A stretch of 64,000 nt of DNA from the NCBI RefSeq assembly GCF_003917135.1, contig NZ_RPDI01000005.1, positions 62,001 to 126,000 on the forward strand, read 5' to 3'. Shown piece after piece: positions 8,387-17,021 of this stretch (the stretch's first letter is position 1; each line of letters starts with the position of its first letter). A program made the translations under genes and the position numbers. The notes below the pieces were generated by a model. It was not told the origin of the DNA and did not search any database. It worked only from the letters and a program-made list of their open reading frames with translations. This DNA comes from Leucobacter chromiireducens (GTDB taxonomy: Bacteria > Actinomycetota > Actinomycetes > Actinomycetales > Microbacteriaceae).

Positions 8387-10132
8387 GTGAATACTCCGGA
8401 CGCAGACGCACGTTCCCGGTTCCGCCGCGCGCTCCGCAGCTATCGCGGGCGCTTCGGCTCGCGCCGGACCGTGCGGAGCGACCTCACCGCAGGCCTCATC
8501 GCCGGCGTGGAGAGCGTGCCGGACGGCCTGGCCGCAGGGCTGCTCGCCGGCGTGAATCCGCTCCACGGCCTCTACGGCTATCTCTTCGGCACGCTGGGCG
8601 GCGCGCTCGCCACCGGCTCGGTGTTCATGAGCGTGCAGGCCACGGGCGCCATGGCCGTGATCATCTCGGACGTGCCCGAGACGCAGTCGGGTCCCGGCGC
8701 TGGCGCCGCGCTCACCACGCTCGCGCTCCTCACCGGCGTGATCATGCTGGCGCTCGGGCTCGCCGGAGCCGGCAAACTCGTGCGCTTCATCCCCACCGCC
8801 GTGCTCGTCGGCTTCATCAACGCGGTCGCGGTGAACATCATCCTCGGCCAGCTCGAAACCGTCACCGGCTACGCGGCCGAGGGGGCGAACCGCGTGGTGC
8901 AGGCGGTCGACACGCTGCTCAACGTCGCGAACTTCAACTGGCGTGCGGTGCTCATCGGCGTGGTGACCGTCGTGCTCATCATCCTGTTGGAGCGCACGCG
9001 CATCGGCCCGCTCGGCATGGTGGCCGCGATCATCGTCGGCTCGGCGCTCGCCGCGATCCTGCCAGGGCCGCGCGTCGAGCTGGTCTCCGACGTCGCCCAG
9101 ATCCCCGCGGCGCTGCCCGGGCTCACCCCACCGGATCTCGGGGTGGTCGGCGCACTCATCGTGCCGGCGGTGTCGCTCGCGCTCGTCGGCCTCGTGCAGG
9201 GCGCCGCGATCAGCGGGTCGATCCCGAACCCCGGCGGCAAACTCCCCGATCCGTCCGCAGATTTTCGCGGGCAGGGCATCGCGAACCTCGCGGCGGGCCT
9301 CTTCCACGGCATGCCGGTCGGCGGCTCGATGTCGGGCACCGCGATGGTGCGCGCGGCCGGGGCACGCAGCGCGCTCGCGAACCTTGTCGCCGCCCTCGTG
9401 ATGCTCGTCACGATCGTCGCGTTCGCGCCGGCGATCGGCACGATCGCGATGCCGGCCCTCGCCGGCCTGCTGATCCTCGTCGGCGCGCGCACCATGAAGC
9501 CGGCCGAGCTGCGCTTCGTCTGGCGCACCGGGCCGGTGCAGGCCGCCGTGCTGAGCGTCACCTTCGTGCTGACACTGCTCATCCCCCTGCAGTACGCGGT
9601 GCTCGCCGGGGTGGGGCTCGCGGTGGTGCTCCACGTGTCCAGGCAGTCGAGCCGCGTCAGGGTGCGCGCCTGGCGCTTCGCCGCGCACGCCATGCTCCCC
9701 CGCGAGGGTGCGCCGCCGCGCGTGCTCCCGCCGGACGAGACCGTGGTGCTCGTGATCTACGGCAGCGTGTTCTTCGCCGCCGCGCCCGTGCTCGCGGAGC
9801 AGCTCCCAGCGGTGGCCGAGACGAGCCGCGGTAGCGCCGTCGTCCTCCGACTGCGCGGCACCGACGAGTTCGGCAGCACGTTCATCCGGGTCATCGAGCG
9901 ATACGCCAGCGAGCTGCACGCCGCCGGCGGGACGCTCATCCTGTGCGGGATCGGCCCGCGCGCCGAAGCTCAGCTGCGCAGCACTGGGCTCCAAGAGCTC
10001 CTCGGGGCGGACCACGTCTTCACCGCAACGGAGCAGATCGGCGACTCGCTTGAGCAGGCGCTTCGCGCCGCGGCGCGGTGGCGTGCGGCCCGCCCGGATC
10101 CGGACCAGCGTCCCGGGCTCACCAACCACTGA
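8387..10132 (+). CDS. SulP-family anion transporter with C-terminal STAS-like domain
   Basis: The 581-residue protein has the SulP fold: N-terminal entry segment DLTAGLIAGVESVPDGLAAG, repeated hydrophobic helices to about residue 410, then a cytoplasmic STAS-like domain (ETVVLVIYGSVFF...LILCGIGPRAEAQL). SulP proteins carry sulfate, bicarbonate or dicarboxylates across the membrane, and the substrate is not decidable here. The family's typical PVYGLY is NPLHGLYGY. The GTG at 8387 was chosen because GGAAGAG precedes it; earlier in-frame codons overlap the two operator-like palindromes. The stop codon lies inside a third copy of that motif. Confidence 0.87.
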   Translation: MNTPDADARSRFRRALRSYRGRFGSRRTVRSDLTAGLIAGVESVPDGLAAGLLAGVNPLHGLYGYLFGTLGGALATGSVFMSVQATGAMAVIISDVPETQSGPGAGAALTTLALLTGVIMLALGLAGAGKLVRFIPTAVLVGFINAVAVNIILGQLETVTGYAAEGANRVVQAVDTLLNVANFNWRAVLIGVVTVVLIILLERTRIGPLGMVAAIIVGSALAAILPGPRVELVSDVAQIPAALPGLTPPDLGVVGALIVPAVSLALVGLVQGAAISGSIPNPGGKLPDPSADFRGQGIANLAAGLFHGMPVGGSMSGTAMVRAAGARSALANLVAALVMLVTIVAFAPAIGTIAMPALAGLLILVGARTMKPAELRFVWRTGPVQAAVLSVTFVLTLLIPLQYAVLAGVGLAVVLHVSRQSSRVRVRAWRFAAHAMLPREGAPPRVLPPDETVVLVIYGSVFFAAAPVLAEQLPAVAETSRGSAVVLRLRGTDEFGSTFIRVIERYASELHAAGGTLILCGIGPRAEAQLRSTGLQELLGADHVFTATEQIGDSLEQALRAAARWRAARPDPDQRPGLTNH

Positions 10133-10135
10133 TGA
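10119..10135. promoter_or_regulatory. Operator-like palindrome, site C (TCACCA-N5-TGATGA)
   Basis: The cleanest copy of the motif: TCACCAACCACTGATGA. It overlaps the SulP stop codon and lies about 130 nt upstream of the PLDc_N/SHOCT gene, so it probably belongs to that gene's promoter region. Confidence 0.55.
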
Positions 10136-10267
10136 ATTCCGCGCGCCCGCGCCCCGATTCCGCCGCGGTTCGCGCGTCATGCGAGGAGGATCGACGAGAC
10201 GGTCGCACGTTTTTTGCGGCCGCGAGGTCCGCTGCGCCGCGCAGCGATTCTGCAAGGAGTCAGCATC

Positions 10268-10657
10268 ATGGAGTTTTGGTCGTCAATCTGGAACGTCATC
10301 AGCGTGTTCTTCTGGGCGTTTGTGTTCATCGCGTCGATCTACGCGCTCGTGGCCATCGCGACCGATCTCTTCCGCGACAAGGAGCTGCCCGGCTGGGGGA
10401 AGGCGATCTGGCTCGTCTGCCTCGTCTTCCTGCCCCTCATCACGGTGCTCGTCTACCTGATCGCGCGCGGCGACGGGATGGCGCGCCGTGCCGCGAAGGA
10501 GGGCGCTGAGGCGCAGCAGGCCGCTGAGGACTACATTCGCTCGGTCGCCGCACCGACCCCTGCGGCCGACATCGCGCAGGCGAAGCAGCTGCTCGACGCC
10601 GGCACGATCACCGCGGACGAGTTCGCGCAGCTGAAGCAGCGCGCGCTGCAGGGCTAG
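10268..10657 (+). CDS. PLDc_N membrane protein with C-terminal SHOCT domain
   Basis: The 129-residue protein has two membrane helices (about 8-31 and 42-64) with the PLDc_N-type pattern (DLFRDKELPGWGKAIWLVCLVFLPLITVLVYLIARG). A helical linker follows, and a C-terminal SHOCT motif (AKQLLDAGTITADEFAQLKQRAL). This arrangement is common in actinobacteria; SHOCT is an oligomerisation or interaction motif and no enzyme activity is known. The ATG was chosen by its AAGGAG ribosome-binding site. The next gene starts 5 nt after the stop, so they form an operon. Confidence 0.85.
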   Translation: MEFWSSIWNVISVFFWAFVFIASIYALVAIATDLFRDKELPGWGKAIWLVCLVFLPLITVLVYLIARGDGMARRAAKEGAEAQQAAEDYIRSVAAPTPAADIAQAKQLLDAGTITADEFAQLKQRALQG

Positions 10658-10662
10658 TCGCC

Positions 10663-11331
10663 GTGCTGCAGATCCTCGGCGACACTCTCCCGCTCGCCGT
10701 CGGCGTCGCGGTGAGTCCCGTCCCGATCATCGCGACGATCCTCATGCTGCTCTCGCCGCGCGCCGGCGGCACGAGCCTCGGGTTCCTCGCCGGCTGGGTG
10801 CTCGGGATCGCGGTCGCGCTGACCGTGTTCATCGTGCTGAGCAGCCTCATCGAGGGCGGGAACGCCGACGGACCACGCCCCATCGCCGCGATCGCGAAGC
10901 TCGGGATCGGCGCGCTGCTGATCCTGCTCGCCCTCCGGCAGTGGCGCTCGCGCCCCGCGGCCGGCGAGACCGCCGAACTCCCCAAGTGGATGTCGGCGAT
11001 CGACACGATGACCCCGCTGCGCGCGGCCGGCCTCGGGGCCGCGCTCGCCGCGGCGAACCCGAAGAACCTGCTGCTCGCAGCGTCCGCCGGGATCAGCATC
11101 GGCGCGAGCGCGTCGCTCGCAACGACGATCGGCACCGCCGTGATCTTCGTGGTGCTCGCCGCAGCGTCGGTCGCGGCTCCCGTGATCGCCTACCTCGCCG
11201 CCCCGGCGCGGCTCGCCGACTGGCTTGCCGCGCTGAAGGAGTGGCTGGTGTCGCACAACGCGACGATCATGGCGGTGCTGCTGCTCGTCATCGGCGTCGC
11301 GGTGCTCGGCAAGGGCCTCGCTACGTTCTAG
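10663..11331 (+). CDS. GAP/LysE-like membrane exporter family protein
   Basis: The 222-residue protein has about six membrane helices and resembles the GAP (Sap) family and LysE superfamily: the start LGDTLPLAVGVAVSPVPIIATILML and the middle LGAALAAANPKNLLLA, where NPK is the classic LysE/GAP signature. Relatives export lipids, amino acids or small molecules. It starts at GTG 5 nt after the upstream gene. It is convergent with the HerA-like gene and overlaps its end by 11 nt (11321-11331). Confidence 0.8.
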   Translation: MLQILGDTLPLAVGVAVSPVPIIATILMLLSPRAGGTSLGFLAGWVLGIAVALTVFIVLSSLIEGGNADGPRPIAAIAKLGIGALLILLALRQWRSRPAAGETAELPKWMSAIDTMTPLRAAGLGAALAAANPKNLLLAASAGISIGASASLATTIGTAVIFVVLAAASVAAPVIAYLAAPARLADWLAALKEWLVSHNATIMAVLLLVIGVAVLGKGLATF

Positions 11332-12433
11332 CCACCGCGGCGGCGTCCGGGTCCTCGATGAGCGGCACCCGGACGTCGCTGCCGTGCTCCTCCGTGAGGC
11401 GTGCGCCCACCTGCACCACCGTCGCACGCTCGACGAAGCCGCCGGCGAAGAGCGCCTGACCCTGCGTGAAGCTCTGCGCGCGTGCAACGAGCTCATCCGG
11501 CGCGTAGCCGAACACCTCGCTCAGCTCGGCGAGATCCCGCGGCGCGTTGACGCGCATGAGGCCGAGGTTGTCGCACTGCGAGAGCACGTTTGGGTGGATC
11601 TTCGTCGGCCGCTGCGTCGACAGGAACAGCCACAGCCCGAACTTTCGGCCCTCCGCCGCGATCTGGATCAGCTGCTCCGTGAGCGCGCGCTCCACCGCGG
11701 TGCCGGGGTTCGGCTGACACAGGTTGTGCGCCTCGTCGATCACGATCAGCATGGGCTGCCGGGATTCGCGCTGCGCCCACAGCGACTCGAGCACCGCGAG
11801 CGCCGCGACCTTCCCCTCGTCCGGGTGCGTGCCCCCGCCGATGTCGAGCACGGTGGCGCGCGGCCGCTCGGCGAGGTCGTCGAGCACCGAGCCGCTGCCG
11901 CGCGACCAGAGCGGCCAGTCGAGCACCTGCAGGTTCTCCATGCGGTACGCGAGCCGCGCTGCCATGGGGTCGCCCGAGGCGCGCAGCCGGGTGATGAGCT
12001 CCGCGGTGTCGAACTTCGCCGGCTCACCCTCAAGGTGCAACAGGATGTTGTACTCCTCGGCGTCCCGGATCGGGTCGAGCCGCAGCACCGCGGCCTTCGT
12101 CGCGGCCGACAGATCGACGTAGCGCACGTGGAGGGCCTCCGCGCCGGCGGCCCCCGTGCGGAACACCCGGATATCCGCGCCCTCGATCGCCGCGCGCTCG
12201 GGCGCCGGCGTCTCGGCGCGTGCGCGGTTGAAGCGCACGAAGTCGGCGTTCGGGTCGAGGATCAGCATCGGGAGCCTGGTCGAGAGCAGCAGCTGCTCCA
12301 GCACCACGCCGAGCGCGTAGGTCTTCCCGCTGCCGCTCTGCCCGCACCAGAACGTGTGCCGGTTGAAGCGGCGCGGGTCGAGCCCCACCGCCTTTCCGTC
12401 GGCAACCGCGGTCCCAATCGACAACCCATCCAT
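11321..12433 (-). CDS. HerA-like ATPase (DUF87-type)
   Basis: The 370-residue protein is a HerA/FtsK-superfamily ATPase: Walker A GQSGSGKTYAL (31-41), Walker B MLIVIDEAHNL, and a downstream arginine/sensor region LFLSTQRPTKIHPNVLSQC. Archaeal and bacterial HerA form hexameric DNA translocases, often with the nuclease NurA, but no nuclease is present here. The ATG at 12433 was chosen by the upstream GGAAGGGGA; the longer frame runs across the intergenic operator. It shares its upstream region with the divergent DUF1254 gene. Role unknown: DNA processing, defence or stress are all open. Confidence 0.85.
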   Translation of the reverse strand: MDGLSIGTAVADGKAVGLDPRRFNRHTFWCGQSGSGKTYALGVVLEQLLLSTRLPMLILDPNADFVRFNRARAETPAPERAAIEGADIRVFRTGAAGAEALHVRYVDLSAATKAAVLRLDPIRDAEEYNILLHLEGEPAKFDTAELITRLRASGDPMAARLAYRMENLQVLDWPLWSRGSGSVLDDLAERPRATVLDIGGGTHPDEGKVAALAVLESLWAQRESRQPMLIVIDEAHNLCQPNPGTAVERALTEQLIQIAAEGRKFGLWLFLSTQRPTKIHPNVLSQCDNLGLMRVNAPRDLAELSEVFGYAPDELVARAQSFTQGQALFAGGFVERATVVQVGARLTEEHGSDVRVPLIEDPDAAAVART

Positions 12434-12516
12434 GGCGTTCCCCTTCCGTGCGGCCGCTCCCGGCCGCCACCAGCGTGTCAGCCCGCGCACCCCGCCGCGG
12501 GCAGTGCTCTCAGAAT

Positions 12517-12533
12517 TCACCAGTGGCTGATGA
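12517..12533. promoter_or_regulatory. Operator-like palindrome, site D (TCACCA-N5-TGATGA)
   Basis: Fourth copy: GAATTCACCAGTGGCTGATGA with its flank. It sits 84 nt upstream of the HerA-like start and 95 nt upstream of the DUF1254 start, in the middle of their divergent promoter region, so it could control both. Confidence 0.55.
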
Positions 12534-12627
12534 TGCGCAAGAGCGGCGAACCGCGGAGACTCGAGGAGTGGGGCCTCGGGGTGGGGGCCCCACTCCCCAC
12601 CCCGCGATCCGTAAAGGAGCCACGCGC

Positions 12628-13947
12628 ATGTCAGCAGAGCAGGAATCATCGGCGCAGTCGTACCTGTACGCGTTCCCCCTCGTGTTCAACCTCGACCAGG
12701 TTGCGCGCTACGTCTCGACCGGGATCGGGGCGAACCCTGCAGCGCCGTGGAACACGTTCAGCCACGCGCGCACGCTGGCCGGGCCGGCTGACACGTTCGT
12801 GACCATCAACAACGACACGGTCTACTCGATGGCGCAGCTCGACCTGAGCGTCGGCCCGATCCTGCTCGAGGTGCCCGAGACCGGCGGACGCTACTACGTG
12901 CTCCAGTTCGTGAGCGCGTGGACCGACAACTTCGCGTACATCGGGCACCGCGCCACCGGCTCGGGCCCGGGCCGTTTCCTGCTCGTCCCAGCCGATTGGG
13001 AGGGCACTGCGCCCGAGGGCGCGACCGTCGTGCGCGTGCCCACCCGCGTCGCATCGATCGTTGGGCGCTGGGCCGTGTCGGACGAGGCCGATCTGCCGGC
13101 CGTGCACGCCCTCCAGGACGCGACCACGCTCACGCCGCTCGAGCCGGGCGGCAGCCCGCGCGGGCTCCCCGAGGTCGCAGCTTTCCCCAGCGAGGCGGAA
13201 ACGTTCTGGGCTAAGTTCCAGGCCTGGAGCACCGAGTTCCCGCCCGCGCCGCGCGACGCCGAACTGCAGCAGCAGGCGCTCGCGCTGAGCTCGCGCGTCG
13301 GCAGCGAGGAGCACCGTGCGGCGCTCACCGCCGAGACCGAAGCCGCAGCCGAGGTGCTCGCCGAGGTGCTCCGCAGCGGCGGCGGCAACGCGCTCATCAA
13401 CGGCTGGAACATCACCTACCACTCCTTCGACTACAACCTCGACTACTTCGAGGTGGGCGTGCGCGCCGAACCGCGCTTCATGATCACCGATCCCGCGCGC
13501 CGCATCGTCCAGCGCGCGGGCGCGGCGCTCGGCGGCCTGTGGGGCAACCAGGCGTTCGAGGCGGCATACGTCGCCACCTACGTCGACGCCGACGGCGAGC
13601 CGCTGAGCGGTGAGCACGAGTACGCGCTTCGACTCGCCCCAACGCCGCCCGTCGGCGCGTTCTGGTCGCTGACCATGTACGACGTCCCGAATTCCTTCCT
13701 CGTCGCGAACTCCGCGGAGCGCTACTCGATCGGCGACCGGACGCCAGGGCTCGTGTTCGAGGACGACGGAGCCCTCGTGATCACGATCTCCGCGAGCGAA
13801 CCGAGCGATCCGAAGCGCCGGGCGAACTGGCTGCCCGCGCCGGCCGGCCGATTCCGGCCGGTGCTGCGGATGTACGAGCCCGCCGAGGCCGTCCTCGACG
13901 GCAGCTACGAGATCCCGGCGATCGAGCGCGTCGCCGCCGGCGCGTAG
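12628..13947 (+). CDS. DUF1254/DUF1214 domain protein
   Basis: The 439-residue protein has the paired DUF1254 (N-terminal, with NTFSHARTLAGPADTFVTINNDTVYSMA) and DUF1214 (C-terminal, ALRLAPTPPVGAFWSLTMYD and the PAGRFRPVLRMYEP end) domains. The pair is widespread but its biochemical function is not established. No signal peptide is present. AAAGGAG precedes the ATG. It is divergent from the HerA-like ATPase and 3 nt ahead of the next membrane-protein gene, so they are probably co-transcribed. Confidence 0.9.
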   Translation: MSAEQESSAQSYLYAFPLVFNLDQVARYVSTGIGANPAAPWNTFSHARTLAGPADTFVTINNDTVYSMAQLDLSVGPILLEVPETGGRYYVLQFVSAWTDNFAYIGHRATGSGPGRFLLVPADWEGTAPEGATVVRVPTRVASIVGRWAVSDEADLPAVHALQDATTLTPLEPGGSPRGLPEVAAFPSEAETFWAKFQAWSTEFPPAPRDAELQQQALALSSRVGSEEHRAALTAETEAAAEVLAEVLRSGGGNALINGWNITYHSFDYNLDYFEVGVRAEPRFMITDPARRIVQRAGAALGGLWGNQAFEAAYVATYVDADGEPLSGEHEYALRLAPTPPVGAFWSLTMYDVPNSFLVANSAERYSIGDRTPGLVFEDDGALVITISASEPSDPKRRANWLPAPAGRFRPVLRMYEPAEAVLDGSYEIPAIERVAAGA

Positions 13948-13950
13948 GCC

Positions 13951-15315
13951 ATGGGACGCCGAGCGCCGAGGGCGCCCGAGGCGCTGGGCGACTCCGTGCT
14001 GGGCGCGGGGGCGAGCGCGAGCGCGCTCGACCGGAGGGTGCGCGAGCTCGAGGCGGAGAACGCCGCACTCCGCGCTGGGCGCGGCGGCGCGGGCGGGCGT
14101 GCGCGGCGCGGGATCCTGCGCAGCGTGCTCGCCGGCGTTGCGCTGACGCTCGCGGTGCTGCTCGCCCCGCTCGCGGTGCTCGCCTCGTGGGTGCGCGTCG
14201 AACTCGTCGACACCGATCGTTTCGTCGCGACCGTCGCTCCCCTCGCGGAGGATCCGGCGGTGCAGCAGTTCCTCAGCGACCGGGTGATGGTGGCGGTCGA
14301 TCAGCAGGTCGACTTCGACGCGATCGTCGGCTCGCTCGCGACCGGGCTGGCGAGCCTGGATCTCCCGCCCGAGGCGAGCGCCGCCGTCACGATGCTCCGC
14401 GCCCCTGCCGCGGCCGGGATGCGATCCGTCGTTGCGTCGACCGTTGAGGAGACGATCGCCTCCGACGCGTTCGCCGGCGTCTGGCAGCTGGCGCTCACGA
14501 ACACGCACCGCGCGGCCGTCTCCCTCTTCCAGGGCACCCCGAACGGCGCGCTGACCCTCGACGGCGACACGGGCACGCTCGCGATCGACGCCGGCGTCAT
14601 CGTCGCCGAGGTGAAGGATCGGCTCGCGGACCGCGGCTTCGATCTCGCCGCCATGATCCCGGACGTGACGGCCTCGATCCCGATCACCACCACGGAGGGT
14701 CTCGTCACCGCGAGGCTGGGCTACGAGCTCGCGGTGGCGGTTGGCCTGTGGCTGCCGTGGCTGGTGCTCGGCCTCCTCATCGCCGGGGTCGCGCTTGCCC
14801 GCCGCCGCACTCGGGCGCTCGCGCGCGCCGGCTTCGGCCTCACGCTGGCGTTCCTCGCGCTGATCGGGGTGATCAGCCTGGGCGCCGCGATCTTCGAGCG
14901 GGCCGTCAGCCCCGCGGTGATGCCGGGGGCGGCGGCCGCGGCGCTCACGACGCAGCTCACCGAGGCGCTGCGCGCCGGAACCGCCGCGCTCGCCTTCGCG
15001 TCCGCGCTGGTGTGGCTGGCCGCGCTGCTGCTCGGCCCGTCGCGTGGCGCGGTCGCGCTGCGGGGCGCACTGACGGCTGGCTTCGCGCGGCTGCGGGCGG
15101 CGTACACCGCGCGCGGGTTCAGTACGGGCGCGCTTGGCACGATGATCGAGCGGTTCCGCTCGGCGCTCGCCCTCGCGATCGCGGTGGGCGGCGCGCTGAT
15201 CATCTTCCTCGCCCGCCCGGTGAGCGGCCCGACGATTGCGTGGACCGCGCTCGGTGTGCTGGCCGCCCTCGCGCTGCTGGAGCTGCTGCGTCGCCCGGCA
15301 CCTGACGAGCGCTGA
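13951..15315 (+). CDS. Large actinobacterial membrane protein with extracellular domain
   Basis: The 454-residue protein has a short N-terminal coiled-coil-like stretch (LDRRVRELEAENAAL, about 27-42) and a first membrane helix (about 55-80). A roughly 180-residue extracytoplasmic part begins VRVELVDTDRFVATVAPLAEDPAVQQFLSDRV, and about five further helices follow. The DTDRFV...APLA signature is recurrent in actinobacterial conserved membrane proteins of unknown role. It lies 3 nt after the DUF1254 gene and is the end of that operon; a repeat-rich region follows. Confidence 0.8.
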   Translation: MGRRAPRAPEALGDSVLGAGASASALDRRVRELEAENAALRAGRGGAGGRARRGILRSVLAGVALTLAVLLAPLAVLASWVRVELVDTDRFVATVAPLAEDPAVQQFLSDRVMVAVDQQVDFDAIVGSLATGLASLDLPPEASAAVTMLRAPAAAGMRSVVASTVEETIASDAFAGVWQLALTNTHRAAVSLFQGTPNGALTLDGDTGTLAIDAGVIVAEVKDRLADRGFDLAAMIPDVTASIPITTTEGLVTARLGYELAVAVGLWLPWLVLGLLIAGVALARRRTRALARAGFGLTLAFLALIGVISLGAAIFERAVSPAVMPGAAAAALTTQLTEALRAGTAALAFASALVWLAALLLGPSRGAVALRGALTAGFARLRAAYTARGFSTGALGTMIERFRSALALAIAVGGALIIFLARPVSGPTIAWTALGVLAALALLELLRRPAPDER

Positions 15316-15320
15316 CCGCC

Positions 15321-15380
15321 TGCTCACACCGTCCTCGCTCTGCTCCCACCGTCCTCGCTCTGCTCCCACCGTCCTCGCTC
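15321..15380. repeat. Three tandem copies of a 20-bp repeat
   Basis: TGCTCMCACCGTCCTCGCTC-type units occupy 15321-15340, 15341-15360 and 15361-15380; copies 2 and 3 are identical and copy 1 has one substitution (A for C). They directly abut the palindromic composite element that follows and begin 5 nt after a stop codon. Confidence 0.9.
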
Positions 15381-15729
15381 ATTTAGTTGGGGTTTGATCC
15401 GGTTCTCGGCCCGGGAACCGGATCAGACTCGCTGCGATTCCTGGGGACGGCGGAGGCCCGGCCCGGCGGGCCCCGGCGCCTGGTGCCCCCGGACCTTTCT
15501 CGCAGATAGTGAGGGTTTGCTCCGGTTTTCCGCCCGGGAACCGGACCAAACCCCCAGCAACTCCTGGGGACGGCGGAAGCCCGGCCCGGCTGGCCGGCCC
15601 GGCTGGCCCATCCGGCCCTGCAACGGACCGGGCTGCGCCCGGCGCCCGGCTCCCCTGGACTCTTTCTCGCAGATAGTAAGGGTTTGCTCCGGTTCTCCGA
15701 CCGCAAACCGGAGCAAACCCTCACTAAAT
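15381..15729. repeat. Composite palindromic repeat element (three hairpins, inverted ends)
   Basis: This stretch, between a convergent gene pair, contains no gene. Three inverted repeats of the form GTTTGMTCCGGTT...AACCGGAKCAAAC lie at 15392-15427, 15513-15553 and 15680-15720; the last has perfect 15-bp arms. The outer ends are inverted copies of CTCATTTAGT. Between the hairpins a GC-rich direct repeat (CTGGGGACGGCGGA, at about 15441 and 15563) and a second one (TTTCTCGCAGATAGT, at about 15497 and 15663) recur. The structure resembles REP/BIME-type mosaic elements. The palindromes may also serve as bidirectional terminators. Confidence 0.8.
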
Positions 15730-15776
15730 GAGGGGTGGCTGGTGGTGGGGTGGGCGGCGGACGACCGGGCCGACCC

Positions 15777-17021
15777 TCAGCACCAGCTCGGCGACGCACC
15801 GATCACCGAGCGGATCTGCTCACCGGTGTCCGCGCGGAGCAGCACCGTGGTGGTGCGCGTCCAGCCCGGCCGCACAGCGCGCCCATCGGACTCCGCGCCA
15901 GCGGCGATCACCTCGACCGCGAGCACCCGACCGTTCGGCGCAGCGCACACCGCCCCGATCCGGCTCCCCGGCGCGGCCGGGGTGAAGATCGGCTCGGCGG
16001 CACCATCACGCGTGCGCACCAGCGTGCCACCGTCCGCCGACGGGGCGACCTCGGCGTCCCCGATCACCACGCCGGCCGCCGGATCACGGAGCAGCGCGGC
16101 CTCCGCGGCGCCGGGCGCCAACGCCTCGGCCGCCCCACCGAGCAGCGGGTCAGCCAGCCAGAGCCCGCCACCCATCGCCCGGACCACCACGGCGCTCGTG
16201 CCGGGGATGAAGCGCCACTCGTCCACGCGCAGCGAAGCGCCGTCCGCGCCGGTGACCACGACCGGTGCGGCGAAATCCCCGCTCGCGTCGAACAGCAGCA
16301 GGGTCCGGTCGGCGTGCGCCGCGCCGAGCGGAGTCCCGCTCGCCACCACCCCGGCGGCGAGCACCGCCGGCTCGGCCCGGAGCTGCTCCAGCACGATCGG
16401 CCCGTCGGTGATCACGTCACTCGCCTCCCCGCCCGCGAGCTGGCCGACCCGGAGTGCCGCGCGGCCAGACCCGGTCTCGGCGATCACGAGCACCCGGTCG
16501 GGGAGCACCGCGAACTCCTGGATCCGCGGAGCGGGCGTGAGCTCCGCGACCGCGCCGTCGGCGACGACCCCCGTGCTGAGCAGTCGATCGCCGCGCGCAT
16601 CCCGCACGAGCGTGACGACGCGCGTGTCGGGCGCGCGGACCACCGCCTCGACGGTGCTCGCCGCCCCGGTCGCCGCGCTCCGCACGTCCACGGCGATCCG
16701 GAGCGTGCTGCCGTAGTCGAGCCGCGCGCCGAGGGTGAGGGTGAGCTCCGATCCTGCGCTCGTCACCGCGACCGGCAGCGCGGGATCGCTGCGCACCGAC
16801 TCCGCGCCCACCGCCGCGACGGCCTGGCTGAGGCGGAGCACCACGCGCGCGCCGTCCTGCTCGGTGAGCGCGACCGGTCGCGTGTCGACGGCGACGAGCC
16901 TGGGCGGCTGGAGCACGTTCACCGCGGCAAGCGCTCCGACGAGCACGGCGAGCACGGTGATGAGTGCGGCGGTGCGCGCGCGGAACCGGCGCAGCCGCGG
17001 GGTGCCTGAACTAGCCGACAT
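15777..17021 (-). CDS. Membrane-anchored extracytoplasmic protein, beta-propeller-like, in zinc locus
   Basis: The 414-residue protein has a basic N-terminus, one membrane helix (about 19-40), then a long beta-rich region with repeated short hydrophobic strands and Gly/Asp turns, suggestive of a WD40/PQQ-like propeller outside the cell. No catalytic motif is seen. The ATG at 17021 lies inside the end of the preceding gene (11-nt overlap), so translation is coupled to the DUF1980 protein. It is the last gene of the left arm of the Zur-box locus, so a role in metal binding or delivery is inferred from context only. Confidence 0.75.
   Translation of the reverse strand: MSASSGTPRLRRFRARTAALITVLAVLVGALAAVNVLQPPRLVAVDTRPVALTEQDGARVVLRLSQAVAAVGAESVRSDPALPVAVTSAGSELTLTLGARLDYGSTLRIAVDVRSAATGAASTVEAVVRAPDTRVVTLVRDARGDRLLSTGVVADGAVAELTPAPRIQEFAVLPDRVLVIAETGSGRAALRVGQLAGGEASDVITDGPIVLEQLRAEPAVLAAGVVASGTPLGAAHADRTLLLFDASGDFAAPVVVTGADGASLRVDEWRFIPGTSAVVVRAMGGGLWLADPLLGGAAEALAPGAAEAALLRDPAAGVVIGDAEVAPSADGGTLVRTRDGAAEPIFTPAAPGSRIGAVCAAPNGRVLAVEVIAAGAESDGRAVRPGWTRTTTVLLRADTGEQIRSVIGASPSWC

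Noticed and set aside
12646-15369. 907-residue minus-strand frame under DUF1254 and the membrane-protein gene
   Set aside because: Shadow frame: no motifs, Arg-rich; the plus-strand genes have clear domain and membrane signatures.
15381-15729. CRISPR array
   Set aside because: Repeats are inverted hairpins with irregular, partly repeated spacing; there are no regular unique spacers and no cas genes.
15381-15729. Insertion sequence
   Set aside because: No transposase reading frame is present between the inverted ends and only 349 bp are available; at most a non-autonomous element.
15383-16716. Frames through the 15.4-kb repeats (440 and 138 residues)
   Set aside because: They translate palindromic repeats into repeated peptides and have no ribosome-binding site; the region is non-coding.
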